64,000 nt of DNA from Synechococcus sp. PCC 7335. Its GTDB lineage: Bacteria; Cyanobacteriota; Cyanobacteriia; Phormidesmidales; Phormidesmidaceae. The notes below the pieces were generated by a model. It had not been told where the DNA came from, made no database searches, and saw only the letters and a list, made by a program, of their open reading frames with translations. The DNA lies in the NCBI RefSeq assembly GCF_000155595.1, contig NZ_DS989904.1, positions 1,085,354-1,149,353 of the forward strand, in the 5' to 3' direction. Numbering within the stretch: the stretch's first letter is position 1; every line of letters starts with the position of its first letter. The position numbers and the translations under genes were made by a program. Below, piece after piece: positions 18,657 to 27,950 of this stretch.

Positions 18657-19096
18657 ATAAATCACATAACAGGCGAGGCGGATTGTAGTCCCTTTCTACA
18701 TTCATTCCACCTAGCACGTTCCAAAACTAATATAAAAACAAACTTACACAAGTCTCTTAGAGTTCATAAAACCAATAAGAGATTTTTTCATTCATGAAAG
18801 AAAGTAGCTGAAGGATATTCCACCCAAGCATGATCAATCCTGTTTGAGGAAGATGCTGAAAGGAAGAACGGTTAGCCACCTATTAAAGAAAAAGCATAAG
18901 AAAATCTATATTTCACAGACAGACTCAAAGTTTGCCTACTATTCTAGAACGCCCTCCTATCCTATATTTGCCTTTTAGCAGACAAAGGTATTCTTGTGCT
19001 ATTGAGAGTAAGACTCGCATGCTAATTAAACCTAACTTAATGTTTCAACCAACTTTTATTGATTGGGTTTGGGCACAATTCGCTGACAGTTAGCTG
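18657..19096. other. A/T-rich intergenic region, no gene seen
   Basis: About 440 bases between the acsF terminator and the response-regulator gene. It is more A/T rich than its surroundings and has no HIP1 site that I saw and no credible coding frame. It should contain the promoter of the downstream gene. A short inverted pair, AGAGTTC near 18757 and surroundings, is too weak to call. Confidence 0.4.
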
Positions 19097-20317
19097 ATGA
19101 ATGACAAAAACAAAGTGGATACAGACATTAAAGTGTTGCTGATCGAAGATAGTTTTTTGGATGCTCAGATGGTCGAAGCAATTATCAGCTCATCTGACTT
19201 AGGTAAGCCAAATCTATCGTATGCCAGTCTCTTCGAAGAGGCTTTAAGAATGCTGGCCCAGGAAAGTTATGATCTGATTCTGCTTGATCTACATCTGCCT
19301 GATGGTGAAGGGCTAGATTTAATCAGACAGTTGAAGCAGCAGGTTCCTGAAACTCCAGTCGTTGTCCTAACTGGAATTGAGGATGAAACTGTAGCTGTCG
19401 CCGCGATTCTAGAAGGTGCTCAAGATTGCCTCACAAAGTCGGACGCTCTCTCACCGTCTCGACAGCCGAGGCTAGGTGCTCACAATTCTGGAAATCTGTT
19501 GGCCCATCGAATTGAACATGCGATTAAAAGCGCTAGGCTGACGAAAAGTCTAGAGATTAAGCAAGCTCAACATGCGTTAGCAAGTGCAGAAGACGATGGA
19601 GACATCTGGGACTGGGACCTAAAGAACAATCGCATCTATTTATCTCCAAGATGGCAATCTTTACTGGGTCTCTATGGGGCTCCATTAAGCATTCCTGCAG
19701 AGGAATGGATCGCTCGTATTCATTTGGAAGATCGCGATCGCTTTGAGCAAACCTTGCAGGACCATCTAGAGCACCGAGAGCAACAGATTTATTGTGAATA
19801 CCGTATTCAGCATGTAGAGGGACACTATATATGGATACTGACTAAAGGCGAGGCCCTTTGGGACCAATTTGGTAAAGCCTATCGAATAGTAGGGTCCCAA
19901 TCTGATATCAGCACCCCTAGAGATGAAGAAACAGCTATCTACTCAAGCGAAGAGCTAGCGTCAGTAACACTGTATGCGGTTGGAGCTGGGTTGTTATCGA
20001 TGCAGGCAATGCTCTTGGTTTACGAAGATCGCTACGATGAAGCTGAATCTCTCTTGCAAGGAACCCTAGAGATGAGAAGAGCGCTTCTTGGCGACGAGCA
20101 CTTAGACGTTGCAGCTAGTCTTTATAATCTTGCTTCGCTCTACGATAACCAATTTCGATTTCAGGAAGCTGAGGATCTGTTTAAAGAGTCTTTGACCATC
20201 TTTCAAAAAGTTCTAGGTTCAAAGCATCCCCATACCCAACGAATTATGGCTAGAGTCTCGATGATCTGTCGGCTGAATCGGACACTAAAATCACTTAGAG
20301 AGGAGTCAAAGAATTAA
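19097..20317 (+). CDS. Response regulator with PAS and TPR domains
   Basis: A soluble 406-residue signalling protein without a catalytic output domain. Residues 10-130 are a receiver with an intact phospho-acceptor Asp64 (LLDLHLPD), acidic pocket Glu17-Asp18, and Thr in VVLTG. A PAS domain of the PAS_3 type follows at about 165-275 (DIWDWDLKNNRIYLSPRW). The last 120 residues are kinesin-light-chain type TPR repeats (YDEAESLLQGTLEMRRALLG and RFQEAEDLFKESLTIFQKVL), which would bind another protein. Its receiver and PAS regions are clearly paralogous to the diguanylate cyclase 0.9 kb downstream. No kinase lies next to it. It probably acts by phosphorylation-dependent protein contacts. Confidence 0.85.
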   Translation: MNDKNKVDTDIKVLLIEDSFLDAQMVEAIISSSDLGKPNLSYASLFEEALRMLAQESYDLILLDLHLPDGEGLDLIRQLKQQVPETPVVVLTGIEDETVAVAAILEGAQDCLTKSDALSPSRQPRLGAHNSGNLLAHRIEHAIKSARLTKSLEIKQAQHALASAEDDGDIWDWDLKNNRIYLSPRWQSLLGLYGAPLSIPAEEWIARIHLEDRDRFEQTLQDHLEHREQQIYCEYRIQHVEGHYIWILTKGEALWDQFGKAYRIVGSQSDISTPRDEETAIYSSEELASVTLYAVGAGLLSMQAMLLVYEDRYDEAESLLQGTLEMRRALLGDEHLDVAASLYNLASLYDNQFRFQEAEDLFKESLTIFQKVLGSKHPHTQRIMARVSMICRLNRTLKSLREESKN

Positions 20318-20532
20318 AGTTCATAGTTATAACAGCCCATACTTAAGTATGAGCTGTCAGGCTTTGTAAGCATACCTTGATAGGGAGTTCTTTGTTCTAG
20401 ACGGATAGCTCAACTTTCCAGATAGAGAATACATTTACTCCCTTTAATGAATAGAGAGTCGGTATCAGACTGGATTGATATCGAGCTGCTTAGCTATGGG
20501 AATCATAGAGTCTATTAAGACAAACCGCATTT

Positions 20533-20838
20533 ATGCACCCGTTAGCATCCACTATGAGCAAGTCAGCAGTATTTCCAGGTTTTCATGCACTGTCTGAGCC
20601 AATTCGTATACAGATCATCGAGCTTTTAAATGACGTAGGAGAACTTTGTGTTAGCGACATAGCACAACGTTTAGGAATCAATCAGTCTAAGCTCTCCTTT
20701 CACCTGAAGATACTCAATCAATCTGGCCTAGTGATAACAAGGCGCCAGGGCCGATATATTTACTACAGTCTCAACCTAAATCAGTTCTCTATTCTAGAGA
20801 GTTACCTGTCTCAAATGAAGCAGCTCGGTGAACACTGA
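20533..20838 (+). CDS. ArsR-family winged-helix transcriptional regulator
   Basis: A 101-residue DNA-binding protein. The winged helix-turn-helix is visible: FHALSEPIRIQIIELL (residues 16-31), the recognition helix NQSKLSFHLKILNQSGLV, then the wing RRQGRYIYYSL. The metal-sensing ELCVC motif of arsenic/cadmium sensors is only partly kept (ELCVSDIA, one Cys), so it may not sense metal through that site. It lies between two paralogous receiver-PAS genes in the same orientation. A start seven codons in (ATG at 20554) is also possible. Target genes are unknown. Confidence 0.85.
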   Translation: MHPLASTMSKSAVFPGFHALSEPIRIQIIELLNDVGELCVSDIAQRLGINQSKLSFHLKILNQSGLVITRRQGRYIYYSLNLNQFSILESYLSQMKQLGEH

Positions 20839-20925
20839 ATGTACCGAAGTGTTCCAAATACAGAACGTTTAAGTAATTCTTAAGTATTTTTCCTGTGTCT
20901 AGAAATTTCACTGCGACTTAAGCTT

Positions 20926-21117
20926 TTAATCAAGAAGTTTTGAAGCGATGTATTTGATGCCTAGAACGCCGTGGCTTGTGTTTGACACTTCCCCACACTC
21001 CCCGCCCTTGGAGGTAGTTTGCTCTATGTGTAGATACGCAGCGAAGAATGAAAGGATGGTCCCCCCGATAAAGCAGTCGAGAGATTCACCTTCCATGCCA
21101 AACCCCTTTGCAAGCAT
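20926..21117 (-). CDS. Possible small membrane-associated protein
   Basis: A frame of 63 codons from ATG 21117, which extends to a TTG at 21138. It encodes one hydrophobic stretch, CFIGGTILSFFAAYL, in the first half and a Cys/Gly-rich second half. It occupies the 360-base gap between the ArsR-type gene and the diguanylate cyclase, on the opposite strand. I do not recognise it and saw no good ribosome-binding site. The overlapping plus-strand frame looks less protein-like. It may be spurious. Confidence 0.25.
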   Translation of the reverse strand: MLAKGFGMEGESLDCFIGGTILSFFAAYLHIEQTTSKGGECGEVSNTSHGVLGIKYIASKLLD

Positions 21118-21202
21118 AAAGCTTGCGACCAGGAACAACTTTTCGCGAGTTTTCTCTTACTTTTGCTGATTTCTTACTTTTCCACTTAAGGTTCGCTAGC
21201 AT

Positions 21203-23050
21203 ATGTCAGCTGATATCAATGTGCTTTTAATAGAGAAGGATGTCTCGGATGTTCAGCGCTTTGAGCAGCTTATTGACGCGTCAGATTTCGCAAAGCTGAC
21301 ACTTTTTCACGCTGGTGGATTTCATGAAGCAATCAAAGCTCTGCATCAATCTTGCTTTGAAGTTATTCTGCTTAATCTTTGTCTACCAGATGTCAAAGGG
21401 GTTGGGCTAATCAAGCGACTCAAAAGTGAAGCACCACAGACACCGATTGTCGCTGTCGATGACGTAGACGATCTGCAAACTGCGATCGCAGCTATTCAAG
21501 AAGGCGCGCAGGACTACTTAGTTAAGAAAAGTATACTAGCACCAGCCCACCTAGAAGGCTCATGCTCCGATAAGTCATACAAGGAAGTAGGAAATCGCTT
21601 GATTGCGACGCTGCGATGTGCGATCAAGCGAGCCGAACTCAGTCAGCAGCTAGAAATCAGTCAGCAGCGCTACGAGCTAGCCGTGAAAGGCACTAACGAC
21701 GGGATCTGGGACTGGGACTTACAGAACCAGCGGATCTACTACTCAGAGCGATGGCAGTCCTTGCTCGGCCTATCAGAATCGGACATGAATGATAGTCCCC
21801 ATTTCTGGTTTTCTCGGATTCACCCTAACGACCGTTCGCGGTTTCAGCAGCAGCTCACCGGCTATCTAGACAAAGAGCTTCAGCACTTTGAGTGCGAGCA
21901 TCGTATGCTACATAGCGATGGAACTTATCGGTGGATGCTAAGCCGAGGGGTTGCGTTATGGAGTGATCAGGGTAGAGCTTATCGAATAGCTGGATCCCAA
22001 ACTGACATCACTTCGCGAAAGTCTCTAGAAAATTCATTATATCAAGAGAAAGAGCTAGCCCAGATTACGCTGCACTCAATTGGAGATGCTGTAATTACCA
22101 CAGATAGTAAAGGCTATATACAAGATCTAAATCCTATTGCGGAAAGGTTAACTGGGTGGAAAAGACACGAAGCTCAGCAAAAGTCCATTGCTGAGGTTTA
22201 TAACTTGGTTGATAACAGTACTCAGCGCCTCAAAGATCCAGCTGTACAGACTATTGCAGAAGGCACGGCTACCGGTGTGATTAACCACTGCCCCATCCTA
22301 ATTTCTAAACATGGCCGGAAGTTTGCGATTAGAGAATCAACAGCCCCGATCCGATCCGCTAGCGGAGAGACTGTAGGCACAGTAGTGATATTCCATGACG
22401 TCACCGAAGAACGTATGAAAGCTAAGCGGCTCGCATGGCAGGTTTCCCACGATCCTCTAACTCATCTATACAACAGATCCAAATTTCAACAATCTCTGAA
22501 TGAGATCATTGAAGATGCTCATACACACAAGTCGCAGCATGTCCTTTGCTGTATGGACTTAGACAATTTCAAAAGTGTGAATGATACCTGTGGACACGCG
22601 GCAGGCGATCTGTTTCTCCAACAAATTGCCCATCTGTGGCGTAGTAAAATTCGGTCATCTGACCTGCTGGCAAGACTCGGAGGAGATGAGTTTGGTCTCA
22701 TTTTGTATGACTGCAATCTAGCTAGCGCACTGAAGATTACTAACGCACTTTGCGAGAGTCTTCGAAGCTTTCGATTTGTCTATGAACACAAGGTCTTTAA
22801 CGTCGGGGTCAGTATTGGTGTAGCGCCAATTACCCGTGATACTAGGGGCGCAGAAGAAGTACTCCGATTGGCCGACGGTGCTTGCTATGAAGCGAAAAAC
22901 AAGGGCAGAAATAGAGTGCAGGTGCATAATTTTGATCCGCTAGAAACGAACCACCCTACAGTAAGCGATGGTCAGCGAGGCTCACGGTTGGTCTACGCTC
23001 TAGAGAATGATCAGTTTTGTCTTTATAAGCAGGCTGTGACGGCCAGCTAG
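21203..23050 (+). CDS. Diguanylate cyclase with degenerate receiver, two PAS domains and truncated EAL end
   Basis: A 615-residue protein. Residues 5-125 form a receiver fold whose phospho-acceptor is Asn58 (LLNLCLPD) and whose acidic pocket is Glu11-Lys12, so it should not be phosphorylated. Two PAS domains follow at about 165-275 (IWDWDLQNQRIYY) and 285-400 (GDAVITTDSKGYIQDLNP). The GGDEF domain at about 415-575 has an intact active site GGDEF at residues 493-497 and an RSSD inhibitory I-site before it, so it should make cyclic di-GMP with product inhibition. The last 25 residues (SRLVYALENDQFCLYKQ) match the beginning of an EAL phosphodiesterase domain, then the protein stops. It is paralogous to the TPR-bearing protein upstream. 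Confidence 0.9.
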   Translation: MSADINVLLIEKDVSDVQRFEQLIDASDFAKLTLFHAGGFHEAIKALHQSCFEVILLNLCLPDVKGVGLIKRLKSEAPQTPIVAVDDVDDLQTAIAAIQEGAQDYLVKKSILAPAHLEGSCSDKSYKEVGNRLIATLRCAIKRAELSQQLEISQQRYELAVKGTNDGIWDWDLQNQRIYYSERWQSLLGLSESDMNDSPHFWFSRIHPNDRSRFQQQLTGYLDKELQHFECEHRMLHSDGTYRWMLSRGVALWSDQGRAYRIAGSQTDITSRKSLENSLYQEKELAQITLHSIGDAVITTDSKGYIQDLNPIAERLTGWKRHEAQQKSIAEVYNLVDNSTQRLKDPAVQTIAEGTATGVINHCPILISKHGRKFAIRESTAPIRSASGETVGTVVIFHDVTEERMKAKRLAWQVSHDPLTHLYNRSKFQQSLNEIIEDAHTHKSQHVLCCMDLDNFKSVNDTCGHAAGDLFLQQIAHLWRSKIRSSDLLARLGGDEFGLILYDCNLASALKITNALCESLRSFRFVYEHKVFNVGVSIGVAPITRDTRGAEEVLRLADGACYEAKNKGRNRVQVHNFDPLETNHPTVSDGQRGSRLVYALENDQFCLYKQAVTAS

Positions 23051-23298
23051 CCTGCGAATTATAGCGTTTCTCGAATGCCTACTCTTCCAGGATGCCTACT
23101 TATAGAGAAGGCTACGCTAATCACTTAGCCTATTGTCTTGAGGCTTTCAGTCAAAAAACTGTGCACCAGTCGAGTGGCAAGCGATATAGTGACGACAGAA
23201 TCGACTACAGGTAGCAAGCACAAGCGATCGCGTTTCGCTTACTCTGTGGTTTTTCCCTAACTCTAGATCCCAACTGTAAATAGACTTATCAAAAATAG

Positions 23299-23949
23299 CT
23301 AATCAACGCGGCGATTGTATGTCGCTTCAGAATCTTCTCTTACCCATAGAGCTAACCCTCCGCCGCGACCTCTCGCGGCAATATAATCCTGCGTGACTAA
23401 GAAGAACGTGAAAAAAGCTTGGTCTCCTAGGGATTGTTCCTTGAAAGCAGCATTACGTTTTGATCCGCCGCGTAGCTCCCCTTCATAAATAGACCACGCG
23501 CCTAGTTTTACCTGTATTGCTGTAAAGTCAAAACCCAGACTGCTTGTCTTTTGCCAAAACCGAGTGGGGCCTTTCAGCCGAAGTTGGATAGGCCCACAGG
23601 TGACTGAATTAGTCACCTTGCCTTCGTTAGCATGATCACCTTTAGAAAGTGGTTCGTACGCGATCGCAATTCGAATGAGCCGAGGAACAAACCGCCCCTT
23701 TCCCAAGGTAGTAATAGCGCTTGATCCAGGACGGGGCGGCACTTTGCGAGTTCCTGAGACAAAGCCTAAGCGCCACCGGCCAATCAGTTGTGCATAGTCG
23801 TAATGTCGTTTGGTTCGTTTTCTCTCTTTCTCTGCCTGCAACAAAGCATCAATCACTTTACCAGCATCGGGTGCGCTCCCTTCGCCTTCAACATAGAGAA
23901 CAGCCTCTGTAATCGAACTATGGATTGAGCTAGCAGTTGAATGAGTCAT
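23299..23949 (-). CDS. Conserved protein, possibly PAP/fibrillin-like
   Basis: A 216-residue soluble protein. An N-terminal helical segment (about 1-55) with many charged residues is followed by a beta-rich region beginning LIGRWRLGFVSGTRK (about 50-64) and ending YIAARGRGGGLALWVR. This start and end pattern resembles the lipocalin-like PAP/fibrillin domain of plastid-lipid-associated proteins, which in cyanobacteria bind to thylakoids and help photoprotection. The match is by eye only. It is divergent from the radical SAM gene with about 95 bp between starts, so the two may share a control region. Confidence 0.5.
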   Translation of the reverse strand: MTHSTASSIHSSITEAVLYVEGEGSAPDAGKVIDALLQAEKERKRTKRHYDYAQLIGRWRLGFVSGTRKVPPRPGSSAITTLGKGRFVPRLIRIAIAYEPLSKGDHANEGKVTNSVTCGPIQLRLKGPTRFWQKTSSLGFDFTAIQVKLGAWSIYEGELRGGSKRNAAFKEQSLGDQAFFTFFLVTQDYIAARGRGGGLALWVREDSEATYNRRVD

Positions 23950-24045
23950 GATGCGTCTTTTTATTTTCAGCGCTTTCTCATGCGCTTGTCTATTAGCTTG
24001 TTACAGTTAGATCGGTTTCAATCTACGGACTACGAGGAAAGTCTT

Positions 24046-25212
24046 ATGCCAGCAAGTATCGCTCCATCTCACGCTCAGGCCCATAGTAAAGTATCCGCCA
24101 ATGACATTCCCGTAGAAACTAACCACCCGCTAGAACGTATCCATTTAGAAGTGACTAACGTTTGCAACTTCAAGTGTGAGTTTTGTCCTGATGCCATTAT
24201 GGAACGCAAGCGGGGCCATATGGACATTGACTTACTCGAAAAGGCGCTAGACGAAATTGCGCAATACGATTTGGCTAAGATTGTCGCGTTCCATCTGATG
24301 GGTGAACCGCTCATTTATCCGCACATTTTCGAAGCGATTGAAATGGCGATCGCCCGCCAACTAAATCTACATCTGACGACCAACGGCAGTACCTTTCACA
24401 TTCGCCCAGAGCACATCGAAAAGCTAGTGGCCTCCGGAATTCCCAAAGTTACAATCTCTCTCCAAACGCCCGATCCAGACACCTTTATTATTCGAGGCGC
24501 ACCGCCCAATCTCAAACCAGAACAATATTTCGAAGGCATCACGCGATACGTACGAGCGAACCTAGCAAGCGAGCGTTCAAACACACGGATACATCTCAAA
24601 TTTTTAGATACAACGCCGCATCCTTTTTTAGTGCCTCATAAGGCAATGCATGTCGTAGAAGGCAAAGAGCAAATGCAAAAACAATTGCGTGAGTGGTGCG
24701 ATCGCCTTCTCTTTGACCTACCTGCTGACGACCCAAACCGCCCTAGCCAAACCGAGCTCGCTCGTCGCCTCGCCGCCCACAAGCCTGGACGCTGGCAAGT
24801 CATCGAACTCACGCCCAAGCTCGCCCTTGAAACCTTTCCCCTTGATAGCTGGGGCAACGTCGAAAGCACCACCGTCATCCCAGCTAGCTTTGGCTATTGT
24901 AATAGCACCACCGACCAGGCAGGTATTCTCTACGACGGCACCGTCGTCCCTTGCTGCAAAGACTATGACGGCAAAATTCCTCTTGGCAACCTGAACGACT
25001 ATACGCTCAGGCAAATCCTCTATCAACAAAGACCTGCCTGTGGCTTACGAGAAGGCTTCGATAAGTTCCAGGTCATTAACCCGGTGTGTCAACGCTGCTT
25101 GGGTGCAGACACTCGGCAAAAATCGCTTTTACGTCAAGTTGGATCTATCGTCTATTTCAAACTATACAATCCCATCATGAAAAGACTTAATCCTGGCTGG
25201 GGAGAAGTATAG
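24046..25212 (+). CDS. Radical SAM/SPASM domain protein
   Basis: A 388-residue enzyme from the ATG at 24046, chosen because a good ribosome site (GAGGAAAG) precedes it; the frame itself is open from 23941. The radical SAM [4Fe-4S] motif is Cys40-x3-Cys44-x2-Cys47 (CNFKCEFC). A C-terminal SPASM-like cluster region carries CCKDYDG, followed by the typical GNLNDYTLRQIL and CQRCLG. Such proteins modify peptides or RNA-linked substrates or act in cofactor synthesis. No obvious precursor peptide gene is beside it. The substrate is unknown. Confidence 0.85.
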   Translation: MPASIAPSHAQAHSKVSANDIPVETNHPLERIHLEVTNVCNFKCEFCPDAIMERKRGHMDIDLLEKALDEIAQYDLAKIVAFHLMGEPLIYPHIFEAIEMAIARQLNLHLTTNGSTFHIRPEHIEKLVASGIPKVTISLQTPDPDTFIIRGAPPNLKPEQYFEGITRYVRANLASERSNTRIHLKFLDTTPHPFLVPHKAMHVVEGKEQMQKQLREWCDRLLFDLPADDPNRPSQTELARRLAAHKPGRWQVIELTPKLALETFPLDSWGNVESTTVIPASFGYCNSTTDQAGILYDGTVVPCCKDYDGKIPLGNLNDYTLRQILYQQRPACGLREGFDKFQVINPVCQRCLGADTRQKSLLRQVGSIVYFKLYNPIMKRLNPGWGEV

Positions 25213-25441
25213 ATGCGGTCTATGTATGCTTCGCAACAGACTCATTAGCTCTGAGCTATCATGCCCTGCTCACATAGCTTAGCTGTCGAATCGGACGCTG
25301 TACTCGACTATACAGCCCGTATAGGAATCCTCGATTGGTATCAGGTGAGCCGATTGAACACAGCAAAGAATCTTATCTTGATATCCTCTGGTAGGGATTG
25401 CATGAAGGATGACGTCGGCAAAAGCCCTTCAGATTCTGATA

Positions 25442-26422
25442 CTAAGTTGTTACTGTATTCACTTCACTAGTCCGAGAAGACGCTGCCAAGACATTTGCTC
25501 TAGTCGCCCTGAACATGCCAAACCGACAGAGTCCGCTGCCGAACGCTAAACGCATCAGTAGCAATGTCGGCACCTCGCGCACAGACTTAATAAAGCCAGA
25601 AACCCCAAACTCTACTAATCCCCGTGGTCGGATAATTCCTTGCCAGATCGAGTCAATCCAAGACGGCAGCGTTTCCTCAGCCCAGTCTGCTGTCTTTACC
25701 GAGCCTGCTACCATACCCGTGGCTTCCAGCAGCTCAGAGAATCCTTCTATGCTGGAAAACTCAGGATGTGACCATTGGTCTAACAGTTGCCTCATCACCA
25801 CCTTCTCCCAAAAGTTCAGCGGACGGCGGCGATCGTCTCGCTGATTCCAATCGCCAACTACCAGCAATCCACCTGGCTTTAGCACCCGCAGTAGTTCTTT
25901 TGCGAAAACTGCCTTGTCTGGCATATGTGGCCCTGCTTCTAGCGACCACACCACGTCAAAACTTTCATCGGGAAAAGATAGCGCCATGGCGTCATCTACC
26001 ATGAATTTTGCGCTTAGTCCTGCTGGCGTCAGCTCCGTTGCCCGCTTTACCTGACCGGGACTAATCGTTACCGCTGTCACATCGAACCCGTAGTCCTTTG
26101 CCAGTACTCGGCTGCTACCACCAATTCCACAACCCACATCTAGCAGAGTAGAACCGGGCGCACACTTATCTAGACCGCCCCACTTCACCATTTCATGCAC
26201 AAAATCATATTTCGCCTGTCGAAAATCTTTTTGTCTTGGCGGCGAACCGTAGTGCCCTAGATGAATATGCTCACCCCAATAAAATTCCAAAATGCCATCC
26301 TGCGTCCATTCGTCATAAGAAGCGGCTACGGTATCGGACGAATCATAGCGCCTAGCCGTTAGCAGGTAGGCAGCTAGACCGACGATAGGCAGTGCTATCA
26401 GCAGCAAAAGAAATAGGTTCAT
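25442..26422 (-). CDS. MPBQ/MSBQ methyltransferase (tocopherol and plastoquinone synthesis)
   Basis: Closely resembles Synechocystis Sll0418, the SAM-dependent enzyme that methylates 2-methyl-6-phytyl- and solanesyl-benzoquinol. From the ATG at 26422 it is 326 residues, the usual length. The frame extends to 26536, but the extra 38 residues are not expected in the family. Residues 1-22 are a hydrophobic membrane anchor. The SAM motif is LLDVGCGIGGSS at 93-104. Family signatures EAGPHMPDKAVFAKELLRVL, NFWEKVVMRQLLDQW and GFIKSVREVPT are all present. The protein should sit at the thylakoid or inner envelope membrane. It is divergent from the Nramp-like gene. Confidence 0.9.
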   Translation of the reverse strand: MNLFLLLLIALPIVGLAAYLLTARRYDSSDTVAASYDEWTQDGILEFYWGEHIHLGHYGSPPRQKDFRQAKYDFVHEMVKWGGLDKCAPGSTLLDVGCGIGGSSRVLAKDYGFDVTAVTISPGQVKRATELTPAGLSAKFMVDDAMALSFPDESFDVVWSLEAGPHMPDKAVFAKELLRVLKPGGLLVVGDWNQRDDRRRPLNFWEKVVMRQLLDQWSHPEFSSIEGFSELLEATGMVAGSVKTADWAEETLPSWIDSIWQGIIRPRGLVEFGVSGFIKSVREVPTLLLMRLAFGSGLCRFGMFRATRANVLAASSRTSEVNTVTT

Positions 26423-26540
26423 AAGAGCAGGGAAAACTAGAAGCGTGTTACATCTCTTCATAGTACTATTTTTGCCTGATCTAAACCTTTCGAGAGAAGA
26501 GACCCTGTAGGCTATAGAAGCTCGCTTCTTTTGCACTTAT

Positions 26541-27851
26541 ATGACGTCGGCTACTGAAAAAACCCGGTCGAAGTTTTCCTTCTCGAAACTGGGACCGGGG
26601 CTGCTGATGGCAGGTGCGGCGATCGGGGTTTCGCATTTGGTGCAGAGTACGAGAGCCGGCGCAATGTATGGTTGGGGAGCGCTGATCTTCGTGCTGCTAG
26701 CCAATCTGATGAAGTATCCGTTCTATGAGTATGGCCATCGGTACGCAGCCGCATCTGGCCAAAACTTGATTCAGGCGTATCGTCAGCAGGGAAAGCGCTT
26801 TTTCGTACCGTTTGTGCTGATTAGCGCTGTTAGCGCAGTTGGGAGCTTCGCGGTAGATGCGTTTGTGGCGGCTATGCTGTTGCAGTATCTGTGGTTGCCA
26901 CAGGTCCCGGCTACGGTCTTAGCTATTGGAGTACTGTTTTTTTGCTGGGGGCTGATTGGAGTTGGACGCTATCGGCTCTTTGAGCAGGTGACGAAATGGT
27001 GCGTGATTCTGCTATCTGTTGCGACGGTGGCAGCGGTGGTGATGGCAGTTCGGATAGTGGTGATAGGGCCATGGTCGGAGCCAATTACTGATAGCTTCAG
27101 TTCCATAGCGCTGGAAGTTGCTAATACAACTGTCTCTAGAAGAGGTTCTATCTTCTCGATTGAGGCGTTGCCGTTTGTGATCGCGTTTATGGGCTGGATG
27201 CCTGGCGGATTAGAGCTTTCGGTTTGGCAGTCGCTGTGGGTGCAAGCAGACGGCGAAGATAGCGGTGAAGCGACATCGATGCCAGAAGCAAGCTTTGATT
27301 TCAATTTTGGCTATGTGCTGACGGTAGCGCTGGCCTGCTTGTTTTTGATACTAGGAACGCTGACTCTACCGCAGCAGGGAATGGCGGAGGAGCCAGCAGC
27401 GTTTGCAGGTCAGCTAGTGGGGATGTATACCAGCTATATTGGGGCTTGGGCGGAGCCAGTGATCGGGATGTGTGCGATCGCCGCTATCTTCTCTACGACC
27501 TTTACCGTCGTCGATGCTTTTCCCCGTACGCTAGAAGCTAGCATCCACGAGCTATGGCCTAGCACTCAAGCAAGTACTTTGCCAATTCGAGGGGTAATCG
27601 GCTTTACCATTATCGTCCTAGCTGCCCTTCTCCTTGGTTTATTTACCGCCGGGTTTGAGCCATTAATTAATACCATCACCATCATTGCCTTTGTATTTGC
27701 TCCTTTCTACGCCTGGCTCAATATCCGCAGTATTGACACGCTGCCTATAGAAGCCCAGCCCAAACCCTGGCTATCGCGTCTAGCGACCGTCGGGCTCATA
27801 TATCTGTCTGGCTTTAGCCTAGTATTTGTGCTTTTCGAATTTGTTCTATGA
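26541..27851 (+). CDS. Nramp-family related transporter with altered metal-site motifs
   Basis: A 436-residue inner-membrane protein with about 11 hydrophobic segments and the LeuT-like Nramp order. In helix 1, canonical Nramp has GPGFL...DPGN; here GPGLLMAGAAIGVSH is seen, with Gly29-Val-Ser-His32 in place of DPGN. In helix 6, canonical MPH is replaced by MPGG (residues 220-223, GWMPGGLELS). These are the residues that hold Mn/Fe, so substrate choice is probably different. It has an intact overall fold and no stop. Similar cyanobacterial proteins are annotated simply as Nramp transporters. Transport of Mg or another solute is possible. Confidence 0.82.
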   Translation: MTSATEKTRSKFSFSKLGPGLLMAGAAIGVSHLVQSTRAGAMYGWGALIFVLLANLMKYPFYEYGHRYAAASGQNLIQAYRQQGKRFFVPFVLISAVSAVGSFAVDAFVAAMLLQYLWLPQVPATVLAIGVLFFCWGLIGVGRYRLFEQVTKWCVILLSVATVAAVVMAVRIVVIGPWSEPITDSFSSIALEVANTTVSRRGSIFSIEALPFVIAFMGWMPGGLELSVWQSLWVQADGEDSGEATSMPEASFDFNFGYVLTVALACLFLILGTLTLPQQGMAEEPAAFAGQLVGMYTSYIGAWAEPVIGMCAIAAIFSTTFTVVDAFPRTLEASIHELWPSTQASTLPIRGVIGFTIIVLAALLLGLFTAGFEPLINTITIIAFVFAPFYAWLNIRSIDTLPIEAQPKPWLSRLATVGLIYLSGFSLVFVLFEFVL

Positions 27852-27950
27852 AGCGGCAAGGCATAGCGACTGCATAGACAGAATAAAGGTGAATCAGGAT
27901 GGGAATCGCTGAAGATCCATTTCTATCCCAAATGGATTTGGACTCACCTA

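Noticed and set aside
25261-25470. 69-codon plus-strand frame between the radical SAM gene and the methyltransferase
   Set aside because: Overlaps the 3' end of the methyltransferase and contains no recognisable domain or ribosome site.
27915-27937. 8-bp hairpin between the Nramp-like and DUF389 genes
   Set aside because: Stem is short and A/T rich and lacks a T tract; too weak to call a terminator.
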